Numbered from the stretch's first letter, positions 9,291 through 21,690 are shown. The stretch: 64,000 bases of DNA from Pleurodeles waltl (GCF_031143425.1 NC_090446.1:654989717-655053716); one strand, 5' to 3'. The notes: a model not told the origin generated them from the sequence alone. Translations and numbers: made by a program.

Positions 9291-12200
9291 ATGTTTATGT
9301 ATTTCAAATATTTCCTGATGCTTCGCTTGGGAAGTAATAATGTCAGGTGCCTGGGTAATGATGTGAAATGTTAATCAGTTTTTGACTTTTTGAGAATGCA
9401 AAAATTAGACTTAATGTTTTTACAGGAATGTGCTATTCCAGAACATTCTATGGACAAAAAATTGCAGCAAATGTAGACCTGTGGCCCTTCAATCTGGTCA
9501 GACTGTAATTCCAATCGAAATTCAGGGATAGGCATTTTATTTTGCAGTTCTGACTTTACTATTCACAAGGTACAACATGTGGTTAAAGGAGACTATGGCC
9601 CTCATTCCGACCCTGGCGGTTTTATACCGCCAGGGTGGAGGGCAGAGGAAGCACCGCCAACAGGCTGGCGGTGCTTCCCGGGCCATTCTGACCGCGGCGG
9701 TAAAGCCGCGGTCAGAAAAGGGGAACCAGCGGTTTCCCGCCGGTTTTCCCCTGGCCCAGGGAATCCTCCATTGCGGCGCTGCTTGCAGCGCCGCCATGGG
9801 GATTCCGACCCCCTTCCCGCCAGCCTGTTCCTGGTGTAAGCTGGCGGGAACGGGTGTGGTGGGGCCCCTGGGGCCCCACAAAGATTTTCAGTGTCTGCTT
9901 TGCAGACACTGAAAATCGCGACGGGTGCCACTGCACCCGTCGCACCCCTGCAAATCCGCCGGCTCCATTCGGAGCCGGCTTCCTCTTCGCAGGGGCTTTC
10001 CCGCTGGGCCGGCGGGCGAACTTTTGGAGATCGCCCGCCGGCCCAGCGGGAAAGTCGGAATGACCCTCGCGGTCTTGTGACCGCGGAGCGGTCTTCGGCT
10101 GCCCGCCAAAGTCGGAATGACCCCCAATGTGTGGATGGTACATGGAAGGATTTACACCTCATTAATGCATACTGCCCTACATCATTGTCCTGCAGAAAGA
10201 ATGTATTGAGCTTCCTGACTCAGCTCCTTTTATGTAACAGGAATGTTTTTCTAGGAGGTGATTTTAACTGTTTACTGGATGTGAAAGACAGATCCTCTTC
10301 TTCTGCAGTATACCTTGACAGTAGTTCGGACTCACTGAATAGTATAATTTCCGATTTTCATTTATAGGATGCTACAGAGTGCTTCATCCTAATGATCCAG
10401 GATACACTTGGGTTAGTTCTAACTCTCCCACTAAGTCTCTCATTGATTTTATCTTTGCAAGTCCCTCTGAAAAGATAGTTTCAGCTACTTTCATTCCGGT
10501 TTTCTTTTCAGATCATTACCTCATTTAAGTTGGCGTTTCCATAGCATAGATACCTCTTAGAGGGAAAGGGCTCTGGAAACTAAATATTGTTTTGCTCAAT
10601 GACAAGGTTTCCTGGGATAGGTTTAGTTACCATTACCGGAATTGTCAGTCCCTGAAAATTATTTTCCCCTCAATCAGTGAGTGGTGGGAGGACATTAAGA
10701 TTCATATTCGGTCCTTTTTTATTCGGGAGGGAATTAGAGTAGCTAGAGACAGACTGTGCAGAATCAACCATTTGAAAATCTGGCTCCAGAATTTGTCCAA
10801 GCTGTTGGAGTACAGTTTTGATATACATGCAGACATTCTATTGTGCAAGCAGAGGATATCCTCATTGTACAATGGTTTTACTAAAGGTTTGATTCTCCCC
10901 AGTAGGGTTCAGTTCCTGGAGGAAAATGAGACTTGCTCTAGGTTTTTCTTTCTTAAAGCTAGGGCTACTGGGAGAATTATAGATGCAATGCTGGACTCCC
11001 AAGGTACCAAACATACCACTACTGAAGGTATCCGAGACAGTGTGCATGATTTCTGTAGAGATTTATATGGGCCCAAAGTTTCAGACAATGCAACTGGGAA
11101 TTTTTTCTTGCAACATCTGCAGTTGTCTTTGTCTGAAGAGGATAAGGTAGATCTTGAAGGGGATTTGGTACTTGCAGACTTTAAAAGGCTATGCTCAGCT
11201 TGCCTAAGGGGAGATCCCCCGGTTCAGACGGCATACCTGTAGAGTTCTATGCTACGTTTTGGGACTTAGTGGGCTCTGACTTGCTTGAAGTCTTGAGGGA
11301 AGGATTGCTCCCCAATTCCTAGAGAGGTGGTTGCATAAAACGTATCTTTAAGAAGAAAGGTGATAGAGCTGATGTTAAAAACTGGCGTCCATTCAGCCTT
11401 CTTAATGTAGACTTTAAATTATTGTCTAAAACTTTGTTCCTTCGGTTGCGGCCTGTTGTTTCCACAGTCATTGAATCAGACCAAACGTGTGGCATACCTG
11501 GGTGTAAGATATCTGACAATTTATGTTTAGTTATGGATGTGTTATCATATGTGAAAGACCGTGGGTTATCTGTGTGTTTGCTGAACTTGGATCAGGAAAA
11601 GGCTTTTGATAGGTTAAACCACTCTTTTATGTTTAAGGTTTTAGAACATTTGAATTTTGGTCCAAATTTTATGTCCTGGATTACTTTATTGTATTCCCAT
11701 TGTTACAGCAAGGCCATGGTCAATGGCATGTTGACTGCCTCTTTTCCTGTTTTGTCAGGAGTACGACAGGAATGTCCTTTGTCCCCCCCTCTTGTTCATT
11801 TTGGCCATCAAACCTTTTCTTGCAACTCTGAAGGCTGATACGCTGATTGAAGGGATCTCTGTCCCTGGAGGTAGGGGGGTTTCTGTCACTGCCTCTGCTT
11901 ATATGGACGATGTCCCTGTTTTTTGTTTGGATAATATTTCCATCCGCCAGGTTTTATGGTATTGCAGTAAGTTTTCCTTTGCATCCTCATTAAGGATTAA
12001 CCTGGCAAAGAGTGAGTGCTTGTATGTGAACTGGAAGGAAGATAAGATGGATTGGGACCTTAAGGTAGTTCAAGATTGCGTCAAAGTTCTTGGTCTGTTC
12101 TTTGGTGAGGGTGGTAGTTTGCAGAGCTGGTCAGAAGGCATGTCCAGGTGAAGCAGAAGATTGCACTTTGAGGTCTGCAGTTGCTTACTATGACTGGTAA

Positions 12201-13221
12201 AATTCTTGTTACAAAGGCAGAATTTCCATCGAGCCTTCTGTATATTTCAGTGGTTTACCCCATTCCCCGATCCTGCCTTACACTCCTACAAAGGTGGATT
12301 TTTCAGTTCATTTGGGGAGGAAAGCTCAAACTAGTGGCTCGTGTGACCATGTTTAAACCTGTGGTGTTGGGTGGCAAGAGTGCTCCAAACATTGGTCTCA
12401 CTTTTCAATCTTTGTTTAATTGCAACATGATCAAAGAGAGTATTTGTCTGGATATGAAAGTAAGAAAGTGGTCTTTTTTTGCCAGTTTTCGGTTGAATTT
12501 TCTGGTGTGCAGAACATAGGGCATGGTTGTATCTAACAGCAGGCCTCATTCAGAATCCTGCCCATTTGCTTACTTTTATGCCAGGAAATTCATTAGGATT
12601 TACAATTTGCACAGGATTCCTTTGGGCCTGATCTCACCTAGGCTCATTCTCAAATCTGTTACTGGGGACCAGCAGCAGGTACCAGCCACTGGGTTTTCAG
12701 ATCTGACTTTTAAGGCCATTTGGGAAAATGTTTCTGTACGGTACCTGCATAATATCCATTGTGACCTGGCATGGTGCACAGTACATGGTTGCCAACCTCT
12801 CCGCCTTTTCTTGTTTAAGAGAAGATGTTCTAGGGCCCCCTTTTGTGTCAGGAAGGGTTGTTTGGCAGGACAATCCTGTGGCCACCTTTTTTGGTACTGC
12901 CCCATGGCACAAAAGATGTGGGCTTTGGGGGAAGTACGACTTTCTTCCCTAAATTCTGATGTGGTTTTGTCTAGACAGGGTGTGATATTTGGTCTGTGTG
13001 TTTCCTGCTCTCCATGTCAGAAATATTTGATCGTTGTGAATTGCTTGAAGGATGCTTTGTGGAGGGCTAGAAATCTTCTGCTTTTCAAAGGTGTTGATCT
13101 CCCCCCAAAGGTGATCTATGCTCTGGGTCATTCTTTGGTCCACGATTACATGTGTACAGACATATTCCAGAAGGGCAAGGTGTCTAAATACTTGGAATGG
13201 TGTTGGAGTGATCATGGGTGA
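9291..13221 (+). pseudogene. Tx1-like LINE ORF2 (endonuclease and reverse transcriptase), decayed
   Basis: From an ATG at 9291 the frame reads into an apurinic-endonuclease-like domain: NVRCLGNDVK, then VFDFLRMQKLDLMFLQE near 9372-9425, then SGIGILF near 9522. A MITE at 9598-10127 interrupts it. The endonuclease resumes with LHLINAYCP, LGGDFNC near 10254 and a terminal SDH near 10510. A linker (10592-11242) follows. The reverse transcriptase shows SPGSDGIPVEFY, NWRPFSLLN, LNLDQEKAFDRLNH (about 11584), GVRQECPLSP and AYMDDV (about 11900, in place of AYADDV). A C-terminal cysteine/histidine cluster ends near 13221. DQEKAFDR is typical of the L1/Tx1 group. Several frameshifts and stops (e.g. near 10365, 11220, 11800, 12150, 12518) show it is dead. 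Confidence 0.88.
9598..10127. mobile_element. Hairpin-rich MITE inserted in the LINE endonuclease
   Basis: Ends are GGCCCTCATTCCGACC and GTCGGAATGACCCCC, which are inverted repeats. Reading the LINE frame up to KGDY on the left and from VDGTWKD on the right shows that the element interrupts the endonuclease domain. Internally there are consecutive perfect hairpins. One is TGGGGCCCC paired with GGGGCCCCA near 9860. Next is TTTTCAGTGTCTGC with its complement near 9885-9916. Then come CGACGGGTGC with GCACCCGTCG and GCCGGCTCC with GGAGCCGGC. The last is a long TTTCCCGCTGGGCCGGCGGG stem at about 9997-10053. It has no coding capacity. Exact edges are uncertain by a few bases. Confidence 0.8.
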
Positions 13222-13510
13222 TGGATGGTTTTTATGTTGTTGTTTTTTTCAATCACAGGAGTTGCTGTGTTCTTTGGGATTGTTCTTTATGTTTGGCTTC
13301 TTTCTTTTATCCGATTGATTTTACATTTTCATGCTTTTAGTATCTTTTAATTCTGAATGCATTACCATCTAGATGTTAACCTGGTGTTGGCCTTGGCACA
13401 GTGTGCGGTTGTTTACCTGGTCAAATGTCGTGCCACCTGAAACATGGATTGGCTACCATGTATTCTGTCTTTTTATAGTTGAATAAAGGTTTTGAAACTT
13501 TAAAAAAACA
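13222..13510 (+). repeat. LINE 3' UTR with poly(A) signal
   Basis: After the ORF2 stop, a T-rich untranslated stretch ends with AATAAA at 13482-13487 and a short A-run (TTTAAAAAAACA) near 13500-13508. This is the expected 3' end of the Tx1-like LINE. Confidence 0.65.
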
Positions 13511-14340
13511 AGTCCCAGTATGCCTGTTTCTGGATCAGGGAGGGCCAGGCCTGGCAGTTCAGGCTGATCTGTTCCCATGGGGAACAGGGTCAAGACTGAT
13601 TTGCATATGACTGGGTCCAAACTGGAATGGCATGGCAAGCAAAAAAACTCATAAATTGAACCCAAATCTGTGAATGTTTAATTAGCTCTGCATTCCGTTC
13701 ATCATCTGTTGTTTTTGCATTTGTCACCCCAAGTGGGAAGGGTATGCCCAGACGTGGGTCCCGTCCTTGCTATGCCACAAGACTCAATCTAGCCTGGCTG
13801 ATGAAGGGTGACACTATGAAAATGGTCCTAGAATGCTTGTTTTTGGTTCAGGGGGACCTGGCCTGGCAGTTTGGGCTAGATTTTCCCATGGGGAACAGGG
13901 TCAAGACTGATTTGCATATGGCTGGGTCCAAACTGGAATGGCATGTCAAGAAAAAAAGTGATGGATTAAACCCAGATCTGTGAGTGGGGGTGTATGTTTG
14001 ATTTGCTCTGCATTCCGTCCATCATCTGTTGTTTTTGCATTTGTCACCCCAAGTGGGAAGGGTATGCCCAGACGTGGGTCCCTTGCTTGCTATACCACCA
14101 GATTCAAGATAGCCTGGCTGATAAAGGGTGATACCATGAAACCAGTCCCAGGATGCTTATTTCTGGTTCAGGGAGGACATGGCCTGTCAGTTCGGGCTGG
14201 GTGAAGACAGATTTGCATATGGTTGGGTCCAAATTGGAATGGCACAAAACAAATGCTGGATTGAACCCAGATCTGTGACTGGAGGTGAATGTTTGATTTT
14301 CTCTGCATTCCATCCATCATCTGTTGTATTTGCAGTATTT
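13511..14340 (+). repeat. ~300-bp tandem repeat, about 2.7 copies
   Basis: The block ATCATCTGTTG recurs at about 13701, 14021 and 14316, giving periods of 320 and 295 bp. Each unit has the same order: TTTCTGGTTCAGGG, CCCATGGGGAACAGGGTCAAG, GATTTGCATATG, TGGGTCCAAACTGGAATGGCA, GAACCCAGATCTGTGA, TTTGCATTTGTCACCCCAAG and CCCAGACGTGGGTCC. The third unit is truncated and lacks the CCCATGGGGAAC block. Open frames inside are incidental. Confidence 0.85.
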
Positions 14341-14647
14341 TAAATATGGTACATACATGGTGGTGGTAGGGGGTGCTAAAGGAAGCAAAACAAGTGTTTT
14401 CTTAAATATGCCCCTTTGTGTTTTATGAATTGATGATAGAGCATGGCATTTGTGTCAGTTGTCCAGATGCTGTGAAGTAAAAGATGGACATTACATTGAC
14501 TTTGGAAAAGGACATAACTTGACAGATGAGGAGGTAAGTGTTGGTGGTGAGTCTGCCAAAGTGTCTGGAGTTATGAGAAGGTTGGGATGGAGGAATGTGA
14601 AGCGAAGAAGACTGAGTGATTTACCTGTGAACTTGACTTAGCTTTAT
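14341..14647. other. Nothing recognised
   Basis: A short 300-bp interval lies between the tandem repeat and the next MITE. A 63-codon frame at 14450-14641 has no recognisable motif. Confidence 0.4.
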
Positions 14648-15262
14648 GGGGGTCATTCTGACCCCGGCGGTCATGGACCGCCGGGGCCAGGGTTGGCGGG
14701 AGCACCGCCAACAGGCTGGCGGTGCCCCGCAGGGCATTCTGACCGCGGCGGTTTGGCCGCGGTCAGAAGTGGAAAACCGGCGGTCTCCCGACGGTTTTCC
14801 GCTGCCCTTAAGAATCCTCCATGGCGGCGCAGCGGGATTCTGACAGCCCATACCGCCATCCTGTTCCTGGCGGTTCGCCCGCCAGGAACAGGATGGCGGT
14901 ATGGGTTGTCGTGGGGCCCCTGGGGGCCCCTGCAGTGCCCATGCCAATGGCATGGGCACTGCAGGGGCCCCCGTAAGAGGGCCCCACTTTGTATTTCCGT
15001 GTCTGCTTTGCAGACACTGAAATACGCGACGGGTGCCACTGCACCCGTCGCACCTTCCCACTCCGCCGGCTCAATTCTGAGCCGCCGTCCTCGTGGGAAG
15101 GGTGTTTTGCACTGGGCTGGCGGGCGGCCTTTTGGCGGTCGCCCGCCAGCCCAGTGCAAAACCCAAAATACCCTCAGCGGTCTTTCGACCGCGGAGCGGT
15201 ATTTTGGAGGGGGGAACTCTGGCGAGCGGCCTCCGCCGCCCGCCAGGGTGAGAATCACCCCC
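14648..15262. mobile_element. Second hairpin-rich MITE with GGGGGTCATT termini
   Basis: It starts GGGGGTCATTCTGACC and ends GGTGAGAATCACCCCC. The interior is a string of hairpins. One is a ~30-bp arm pair around GCCCATACCGCCATCCTG at about 14841-14909. A GGGGCCC and CAGTGCCCATGCCA stem lies at about 14920-14970. Next are CAGTGTCTGC with its complement near 15000-15018 and CGACGGGTGC with GCACCCGTCG. The last is a long TTTGCACTGGGCTGGCGGGC stem at about 15105-15160. The CAGTGTCTGC and CGACGGGTGC hairpins are shared in order with the MITE at 9598, so the two are related. Flanking dinucleotides are TA on both sides if the outermost T is counted. Confidence 0.8.
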
Positions 15263-17490
15263 TATGTTTCTTACACCACTGTATTTAGTGGATATAGTTT
15301 ATTTCTGCCATCCTGTTGCTTGTTTGATTATTCCATTACTTTCGCATTTTATGCTTAAAAAGTTATTTTTAATTCGTTTTAATTATTTTTAACAGAGAAA
15401 ATGTGTGTGGCATATTTTGCCTTACATATGAGTAGTATTATTAGGTATGTATTTTCTGTATTCTAAACGATGATTCCAATTCCTCCATCACATGTACTGG
15501 GCAGTTGAGGCTGGAGCGTGACATGAATGGTTGTATGGAAGCCTGCAATGAAGTTCCACTTAATCGAAACCTTTCTGCCACGAGTGAAGTGGTACATAAC
15601 AGAAGCTACTGACATTGCGCTGTATTGATGTGAGGAGGCAAGCAAACGTGCCCGGAGAGGTGGCAGTGTTATGTGGTGGACAAAGAGTGAGAGGAAGGGA
15701 CAAATTAGGGAACATGAGAGAGGGAGCCAGAGAGCAAAAAAGAGAGAGAGGGGAAAAATAGGACAGAAAAAGAGAGTAATAAAGAGTGAGTGAGAGAGAA
15801 AAAGACATGGAGAATGCAACAACATGTGATGACACATTTTTTGTCCAAAATGTGCAAAATTAATCTACACATGAATTCTCATGAGTACACTGACATGAAC
15901 GTTTGCAGTTAAAACAAATGTACTACTACCTGTTAAAGTTCATTTTCCTGGCATATGCTAACTAAGCCTCAGTTAAGCCTCTGCAACATCTTGTCTACAA
16001 TGAATGTTGTGGTGTCTTTGATATCATGCGTGTTAAGACCCTTGTGGTCCTGGGTGGACTCTAGAAAGGAATTACATAATATGATGGGAGGTGTTAAGGT
16101 GTGGTTTTGAAAGCTATGACGCAATGTGTAAGGAGCGCTATAGTATGTTGAAGAATAAATATGTCTATTACAGAGCTCTATGTGTGGCGTATTCACTGCA
16201 TGCTCCCGGGCTGGAGAAGATGCTGCAGATGACACAGCATCATGTTTAGTCTATGTTTACTTCCTGCTGTACACAGTCATGCAAGATATGGATTTGTTTA
16301 CTTCTGAATGACACAGTTCTTGAAGAAGGGATCTAGGTTTGTTGCATGTTTCCGAAGGACCTTCCGCTTGCTTGTGGTACTGCATTCGGTCACTGTTTTT
16401 ATGTAACAAGTTTGTTCTGACACCTCCAGATGCCATTAGGTTAGAGAGGGCAGAAATAAATATTTATGTAGTGGGTTAGTGCTTGAGAGGTAAGGATACG
16501 TGACATTTTATATTTCTGTAACCTGATTATTTTAAAACAACACATTGAGTGTGCAGTTCTAATGTGCCTCTATGCAGAAAATGGCAGAGCCAGATATTTT
16601 TCTTATGCTATTAGGAATGCTGTTCAATTTCTCATTGATTTTGCTGTACATTTGGAATTTAGCACTTTTCTGATTTTTGTCAATATTTTGTATTATTGTG
16701 CATTGATAGCTTTTATGGCAATGGACTTCTATGTAACTCAGCAGCTTCTCCCTTCCATTATTTCTGTATTGTCTTTTTGAATTTTGTAATAAGCGTTTGT
16801 GTTTTATTACATTCCACCCTAGATCTCACTTTTGGAGTCAGTACTTTCTTTATTGACTGTATTTTGAAATGCAGTTCTGTACCTTGTATCTGGGACACAT
16901 TCTTTTATGAACTTGAGGTTAACACTGCCCATGATCCACCCAACCCCTGGGTGTGCTACTGAGCTGTCATTTCTGAGGGATACAGCACTTGGACACATGA
17001 GGGAGAGAGACAGAGAGAAGGGGGGGAAGTGGTGTTAAAGTGTGCACAAGATGTTTTTTCTCTAGTGTAATTCCTTGACTGTTCTCACCATGATGTGGAT
17101 AAATAGGAGATTTTGCTTCCATTTGGGAGTTCCATTAACTCTTTGAGAGTGATGTGAGCCTATGGAGCTGGATTGAGTAATTTAAATATTCAGAGCGTGC
17201 CAATGTGAAAAATATTATTGTGTAAATGGAGGATGGTGTAAACCACAAACGAGGCAGGCTGACACAAGTCATTCCAGGTCTTCAAGTAAACTCTCTTCTG
17301 GGTACAGGACCTCTGAGAAGAACCACACCAAGCTCAGTCAGTGCCTCACCTAGTGAAGTAGTGATGTAATTGCAAATCTGTGAGGGGCCTTGTTCTATAC
17401 CACAAGACATATAGTGACTGGTAGGCAGCTGCTGACCTTTAAAAATGGTGTGGCATAATCCTTGGCGGGAATTCCAAAGGAATTTTTCTT
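15263..17490. other. No gene recognised
   Basis: The interval is AT-rich with short open frames only. A purine-rich GAGAGAG tract lies at 15680-15810, and its complement gives serine/leucine-rich artefact frames. No TE termini were identified. Confidence 0.4.
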
Positions 17491-17499
17491 GTGGGGCTC

Positions 17500-17835
17500 T
17501 CTCACACTTTCATGCACTTAGTTGACTGTCTCACTTGGACTCACTCATTCTCAGTTGGTCTCACTAGTTCACGCAGTCTCACTCATTCTACTCTGGCCCA
17601 CTCTGTCTCACTAAGTCCTAATCATTCTCACTCAGTCCTACTTATTCTCACTCATTCTGAATTATACACAGTAACACAGTGACACTCATTTACACTCACT
17701 GTTATTCTCCCTCACTCGCTCACATTCATTCTCACACATACTGGCCCTAACTGTCACTCATTCTAACTCACTGACTCATTCCTTCACTGACTTTCTCTCA
17801 CTTTAACTCACACACATAGTCACACATACATGCTC
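17500..17835 (+). repeat. Degenerate CTCACTCATTCT low-complexity repeat
   Basis: Imperfect CTCA, CATTCT and ACTCA words recur throughout with no fixed longer period. It is simple-sequence-derived DNA. Confidence 0.7.
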
Positions 17836-17964
17836 ACAGTGCTGGGACTTCACCAGCTCTGAACAGTATCTCTGTTGGCTGGCCCAGGCACCTTCATGCA
17901 CCTCTGCCAGCAGTCAAACAATGTCACTAACTACCTGAGTTTGTTGCTGGACCCGAAGTGGGGC

Positions 17965-18026
17965 TCCATTTTATTTTTATTATATCAAGAGTGAACAATT
18001 ATTCACTCTTGATACAATAAAAATGG
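17965..18026. repeat. Short palindromic hairpin
   Basis: CCATTTTATTTTTATT, two extra bases and ATCAAGAGTGAA are followed by a CAATTA loop. The complementary TTCACTCTTGAT...AATAAAAATGG follows, giving a near-perfect stem of about 25 bp. It could be a tiny foldback element or a recombination-prone palindrome. Confidence 0.75.
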
Positions 18027-18099
18027 ACCACAAAACAAGGAGAGCATAGTATAGCTGTGGAGCCGATAAAGGAGAGCTGCCACTGGTCCTGGGACACCT

Positions 18100-19090
18100 A
18101 TCAATCAAACCAATCAATCCACTCTAAAATCCATCCTTTCACATATCCACCCCCCTTCCATCCATCCGTTCTTCCATCCATTCAAGCATGCATCCATCCT
18201 TTTGCTCATCCATCCACCCTTACGCTCCATCTATCTATTCTTTTACTCCATCCATCTATCCATCATCCTCCCCTTGGCTCTTCCATCTATCCACCCTTTC
18301 ACCTAGCCATCAATCCTTACACCCATCCTTCAGCCTCCGTCCTTTCCATCAATCATTTTATACATCCCTCCAGTCACCCTTTCACTCAGCCATCCATCCT
18401 TTCACTCACTCATCCATTTTTTCATACATCCATCAATTCACGCTTTCCCTCCTCCATCATCTATCTATCCTTTCATCCAGACATCCATCTACCCTGCCTT
18501 TCACTCATCCATCCATTGTTTTACTCATCCATCTTTACATACATCCTTCCAGTCACCCATCCTTCTGCTCATTCATCCATACTTTTACTCCATCTATCAT
18601 CCATTCACTCATCCATCCACTTACCCTTACACTCACCCATCAGTTCTTTTGCTCATTATTCCATCCATCAATCCATTCATCCACTCATCCTTCCATCCAC
18701 TCAGCCAACCATCCTTTCAGTCACTTACTCACCCATCTATCTATCTATCCATCATTCATCCAGCCATCCATCCATCAATCCATCCTTTCATTCATCCAGT
18801 GATCCATTCATCCATCCACTCTTCCATCCTTTTACCCTTCAACTCATCCATCCATCCATCTTTTCACTCATTCTACCATCCATCCTTTCTTTCATCACCC
18901 ATCAACCCATCCTTTAAATCTATCCATCCATCTATCCACCGATCCATCCACCTACCCTCCCTTTCACTCAAACACAATCCCTGCCTTTCACTCTTTCATT
19001 CTTACATCTATCCTTTCACTCATTCATCCATGCATCGATCTGTCCGCTATTCTATCTATCCATCCATCCATCCTTCTTTTCACTCACATA
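18100..19090 (+). repeat. (ATCC)n degenerate tetranucleotide repeat, ~1 kb
   Basis: CATCCATCC, ACTCATCC and TTTCACTCA words fill the interval. Because stops are rare in this repeat, frames of up to 286 codons rich in H, P, S and I remain open. They are not genes. Confidence 0.9.
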
Positions 19091-20204
19091 CCCTCCCAAG
19101 TTAATTATGAGGTTTGAGTGCCAAGCTGCAGAGAGAAGAGACCCATCAAGAACCACCCACCACTGTAGCTGCTACAGGTGAGGGGGATTGATAATGCCTC
19201 AGATGCAGGCAGAAGCAAAACTGCATACTTACCGCTTAGTCCACTAGTGAAATTGTTGTCCACAGCTGGTTACTTCCCACTCTTGGGCCTCTCTGGTCAA
19301 GATAAGGAGCAGTCTGTTGGGCTCAGCTCCATAACGTTTTCTCAAAGCGGAATCAAATACAGTACTAAACATGTGTTACTGCAAGGAGAACAGCCACCTG
19401 CACCCATACTACAACCTGCCCCTCTGTGATGATCAACAAATTGTTGCACCCACTCCCTTCTTGTCCTCATCGGCCTACCCCACTCTCAGCCACTGAAATG
19501 AATGAAGCATTGTAACTTCTTCTAGAGCCACTGTTCACGCACCCCAAAGCAACTGGATCAATTGCTTTCTAAGTCAGCACTCTCTCCTATGATGTCACTG
19601 CTGTAGCTTGTGCTTGCAGGTCGAAGAAAACCTCATCCGGCTGGCACTTGCAGTAGGACATGGGCAAAGTTGTCTCAGAGCAGTGATTTATTTTCAGCTG
19701 CTTTGTGTTTATTTCCCTGTTCTTGCCTCTCCCTGGAATAATTCACGGTTTGGGTAGTGAAAGTAAATTTTACTGCATCAGTTCTGTGTGTCTTTTAATG
19801 TGGAAAAGACTACCCTGCATACATTACTCTTGGCACAGGTATTATGTGTTCAGACCAGGCATTAGGATTGATGCAGGGCTTTTAACATAGGACTCTCCTC
19901 TGTGTTCTGATGCATTGCTGTAGTTGTGTTAGTATTACAACACAACTCCAACAATTCATCACGTTAGTGCCAACAGATGCGTTAGAATTTCTAATACGTC
20001 TGTGAAAACTTGCACCATGGAGCTCTGTATTGTAAAAACAGCACATCCATGGAGTCATTAGGGCATTTGCGGCAGGCGCAAGAAATCTGACGCATCAATG
20101 CCGATGCATGAGTCCCTTAGTTCCTCAGTATTCGATCCTCAATATTCTTCAGGTCGATATTAAGTAGCGCCGGCACCGAAAAAGTGATGTGGTTAGAGTG
20201 ACAC
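19091..20204. other. No gene recognised
   Basis: No domain, transposon terminus or RNA gene was seen. Short frames (e.g. 19178-19429) lack recognisable features. Confidence 0.4.
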
Positions 20205-20207
20205 TGA

Positions 20208-20875
20208 GGGCCTCATTTACAAGCCCCATTGCAGCATACAGCACCACCGGAGAATTATGTTTTAGCACTCTGGTGACGCAGTGTGCTGGCCCATATTTTC
20301 AAAGCCAAGCAAAGCCACATTGTGTGGCTTTTCATGGCTTTGTTAAAATGGGCCCTTGTCACATATAACTGCGTGAAAGGGGCATTCAATGAGTCTTGCT
20401 GTGGGTGTTCCCATTCAACACCCACGGAATCTGACACATTCACAGATTTGAAAGGCTGAGAATGCATCAGATTCCTACGCCACCTCAGGGGTGGCATTCC
20501 TTAGGGGTGGCATTAAAGTGGAACAATGTGGAGAAATAACATTATTTCTCCCTGTTTATTCCTCTTTCTATGTGTGCTGCAATCTTCAGCACACATAGAG
20601 AGAGGAAAATGCCATTAATGATTGTTTACATGCAGGAAGGTGTCCCTTCCTGCACATAAACAATGAGCCCTTCAACAATGACACCCTTGCACCATGGCGC
20701 AAGTGTTCCTGTGTTGGCGCTAGGCAGCAGTTTGAGCACCAGTGCAGAGGAAATTAAAGGGGTGCATCATTTTTCTGTAAATACAACGTATCCGTTCACT
20801 TTCAAAATGACGCAGCGCGGTGCAGCAAGCTGGCTTACAGCTCCACGCTGCAGCATTTCTTTGTAAATGAGCCCC
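20208..20875. mobile_element. Harbinger-type MITE (TIR GGGCCTCATTTACAA)
   Basis: The 668-bp element begins GGGCCTCATTTACAAG and ends CTTTGTAAATGAGCCCC, giving inverted repeats of about 15 bp. A perfect 3-bp duplication TGA flanks it at 20205-20207 and 20876-20878. A three-base duplication and GGG...CCC ends fit the PIF/Harbinger superfamily. There is no coding capacity. Confidence 0.85.
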
Positions 20876-20878
20876 TGA

Positions 20879-21244
20879 ATTTCTTGTGCACTGAAGCTGA
20901 CAAGAGAATGGATGATTCATGAGTGAGGATTGCTGAACCACAGGTGAAGATAAATATATTTTCTTGTTAGAAGAGCACCTGTACACGAGTGTGCCAATGT
21001 ATAAGGAGACCCCATTAAAAAGGGGCATTAAACGTTTTGCAAAGTGTATGTTTGCACTTCGATTGATATCGGATTTTGTTTTATAAACCCTACATCTAAT
21101 GCTTGGTGTGCTCAGGCCTGTATGTGGAAGGCACAGCTGCCTTTTGGTGTTGCATTGCGAAGGTACCTGTCTTTATATATGTTGAGAAACTGCAGTATTA
21201 GCTATAAACTAATATATGACAGTCATTTCTGAAGAAGAACTAAT
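20879..21244. other. Nothing recognised
   Basis: No recognisable coding or repeat structure lies between the MITE and the minisatellite. Confidence 0.4.
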
Positions 21245-21690
21245 AAAATATTTTAATATCCAAATATGTGAAGCTCAATAGAATGCAAGTTCCACTTTTC
21301 CAAACATGTAGCACAATGAGGTCATGGTTGTGCGTACAGTATAACTGCTAGGCCAGCTTCTACAATCCCTCAGTATGTAAAGCACAATAGCCCGACCAGT
21401 ATTCGCAATGTCCTTGTATGTGAAATATCATCGCCCATCCAGGTTTCATAATATTACAGAATGTACAATATCTTAAACAGGCTAATTTACATAACGTCCC
21501 AATATGAAAATCACCATTGCCAGGCCAGCTTTCATGATCTCACAGTTTATAAAGCACCATATGTAGACTATTTTTCACATTGTTTCTGCGTGTTATGTTA
21601 CACACCTTAGCCAGTTCATTATTAGCCCCACATTCAAAGAACCATAAAGAGACTCATTTTCACAGTGCCACAGTAGGTAAAGTTTTTTAT
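21245..21690 (+). repeat. Degenerate ~60-bp minisatellite, first block
   Basis: Imperfect units carry a 'cc(c)(a/c)AGTATGTAAAGCAC(C/A)AT...GCC(A)GGCCAG(C/T)(T/A)TTC(A)...AAT' pattern. Divergence between units is high. Confidence 0.6.

Noticed and set aside
9602..10367. Frames of 143-186 codons in the 9.6-10.1 kb GC-rich block
   Set aside because: They translate hairpin arms of a MITE on both strands, and one runs into the LINE only by chance.
14671..15358. Frames of 195-221 codons in the 14.6-15.3 kb block
   Set aside because: As above, these are palindromic GC-rich MITE sequence open on both strands.
18057..18917. 286-codon histidine/proline/serine-rich frame
   Set aside because: It is translation of degenerate (ATCC)n simple repeat, also open in other frames.
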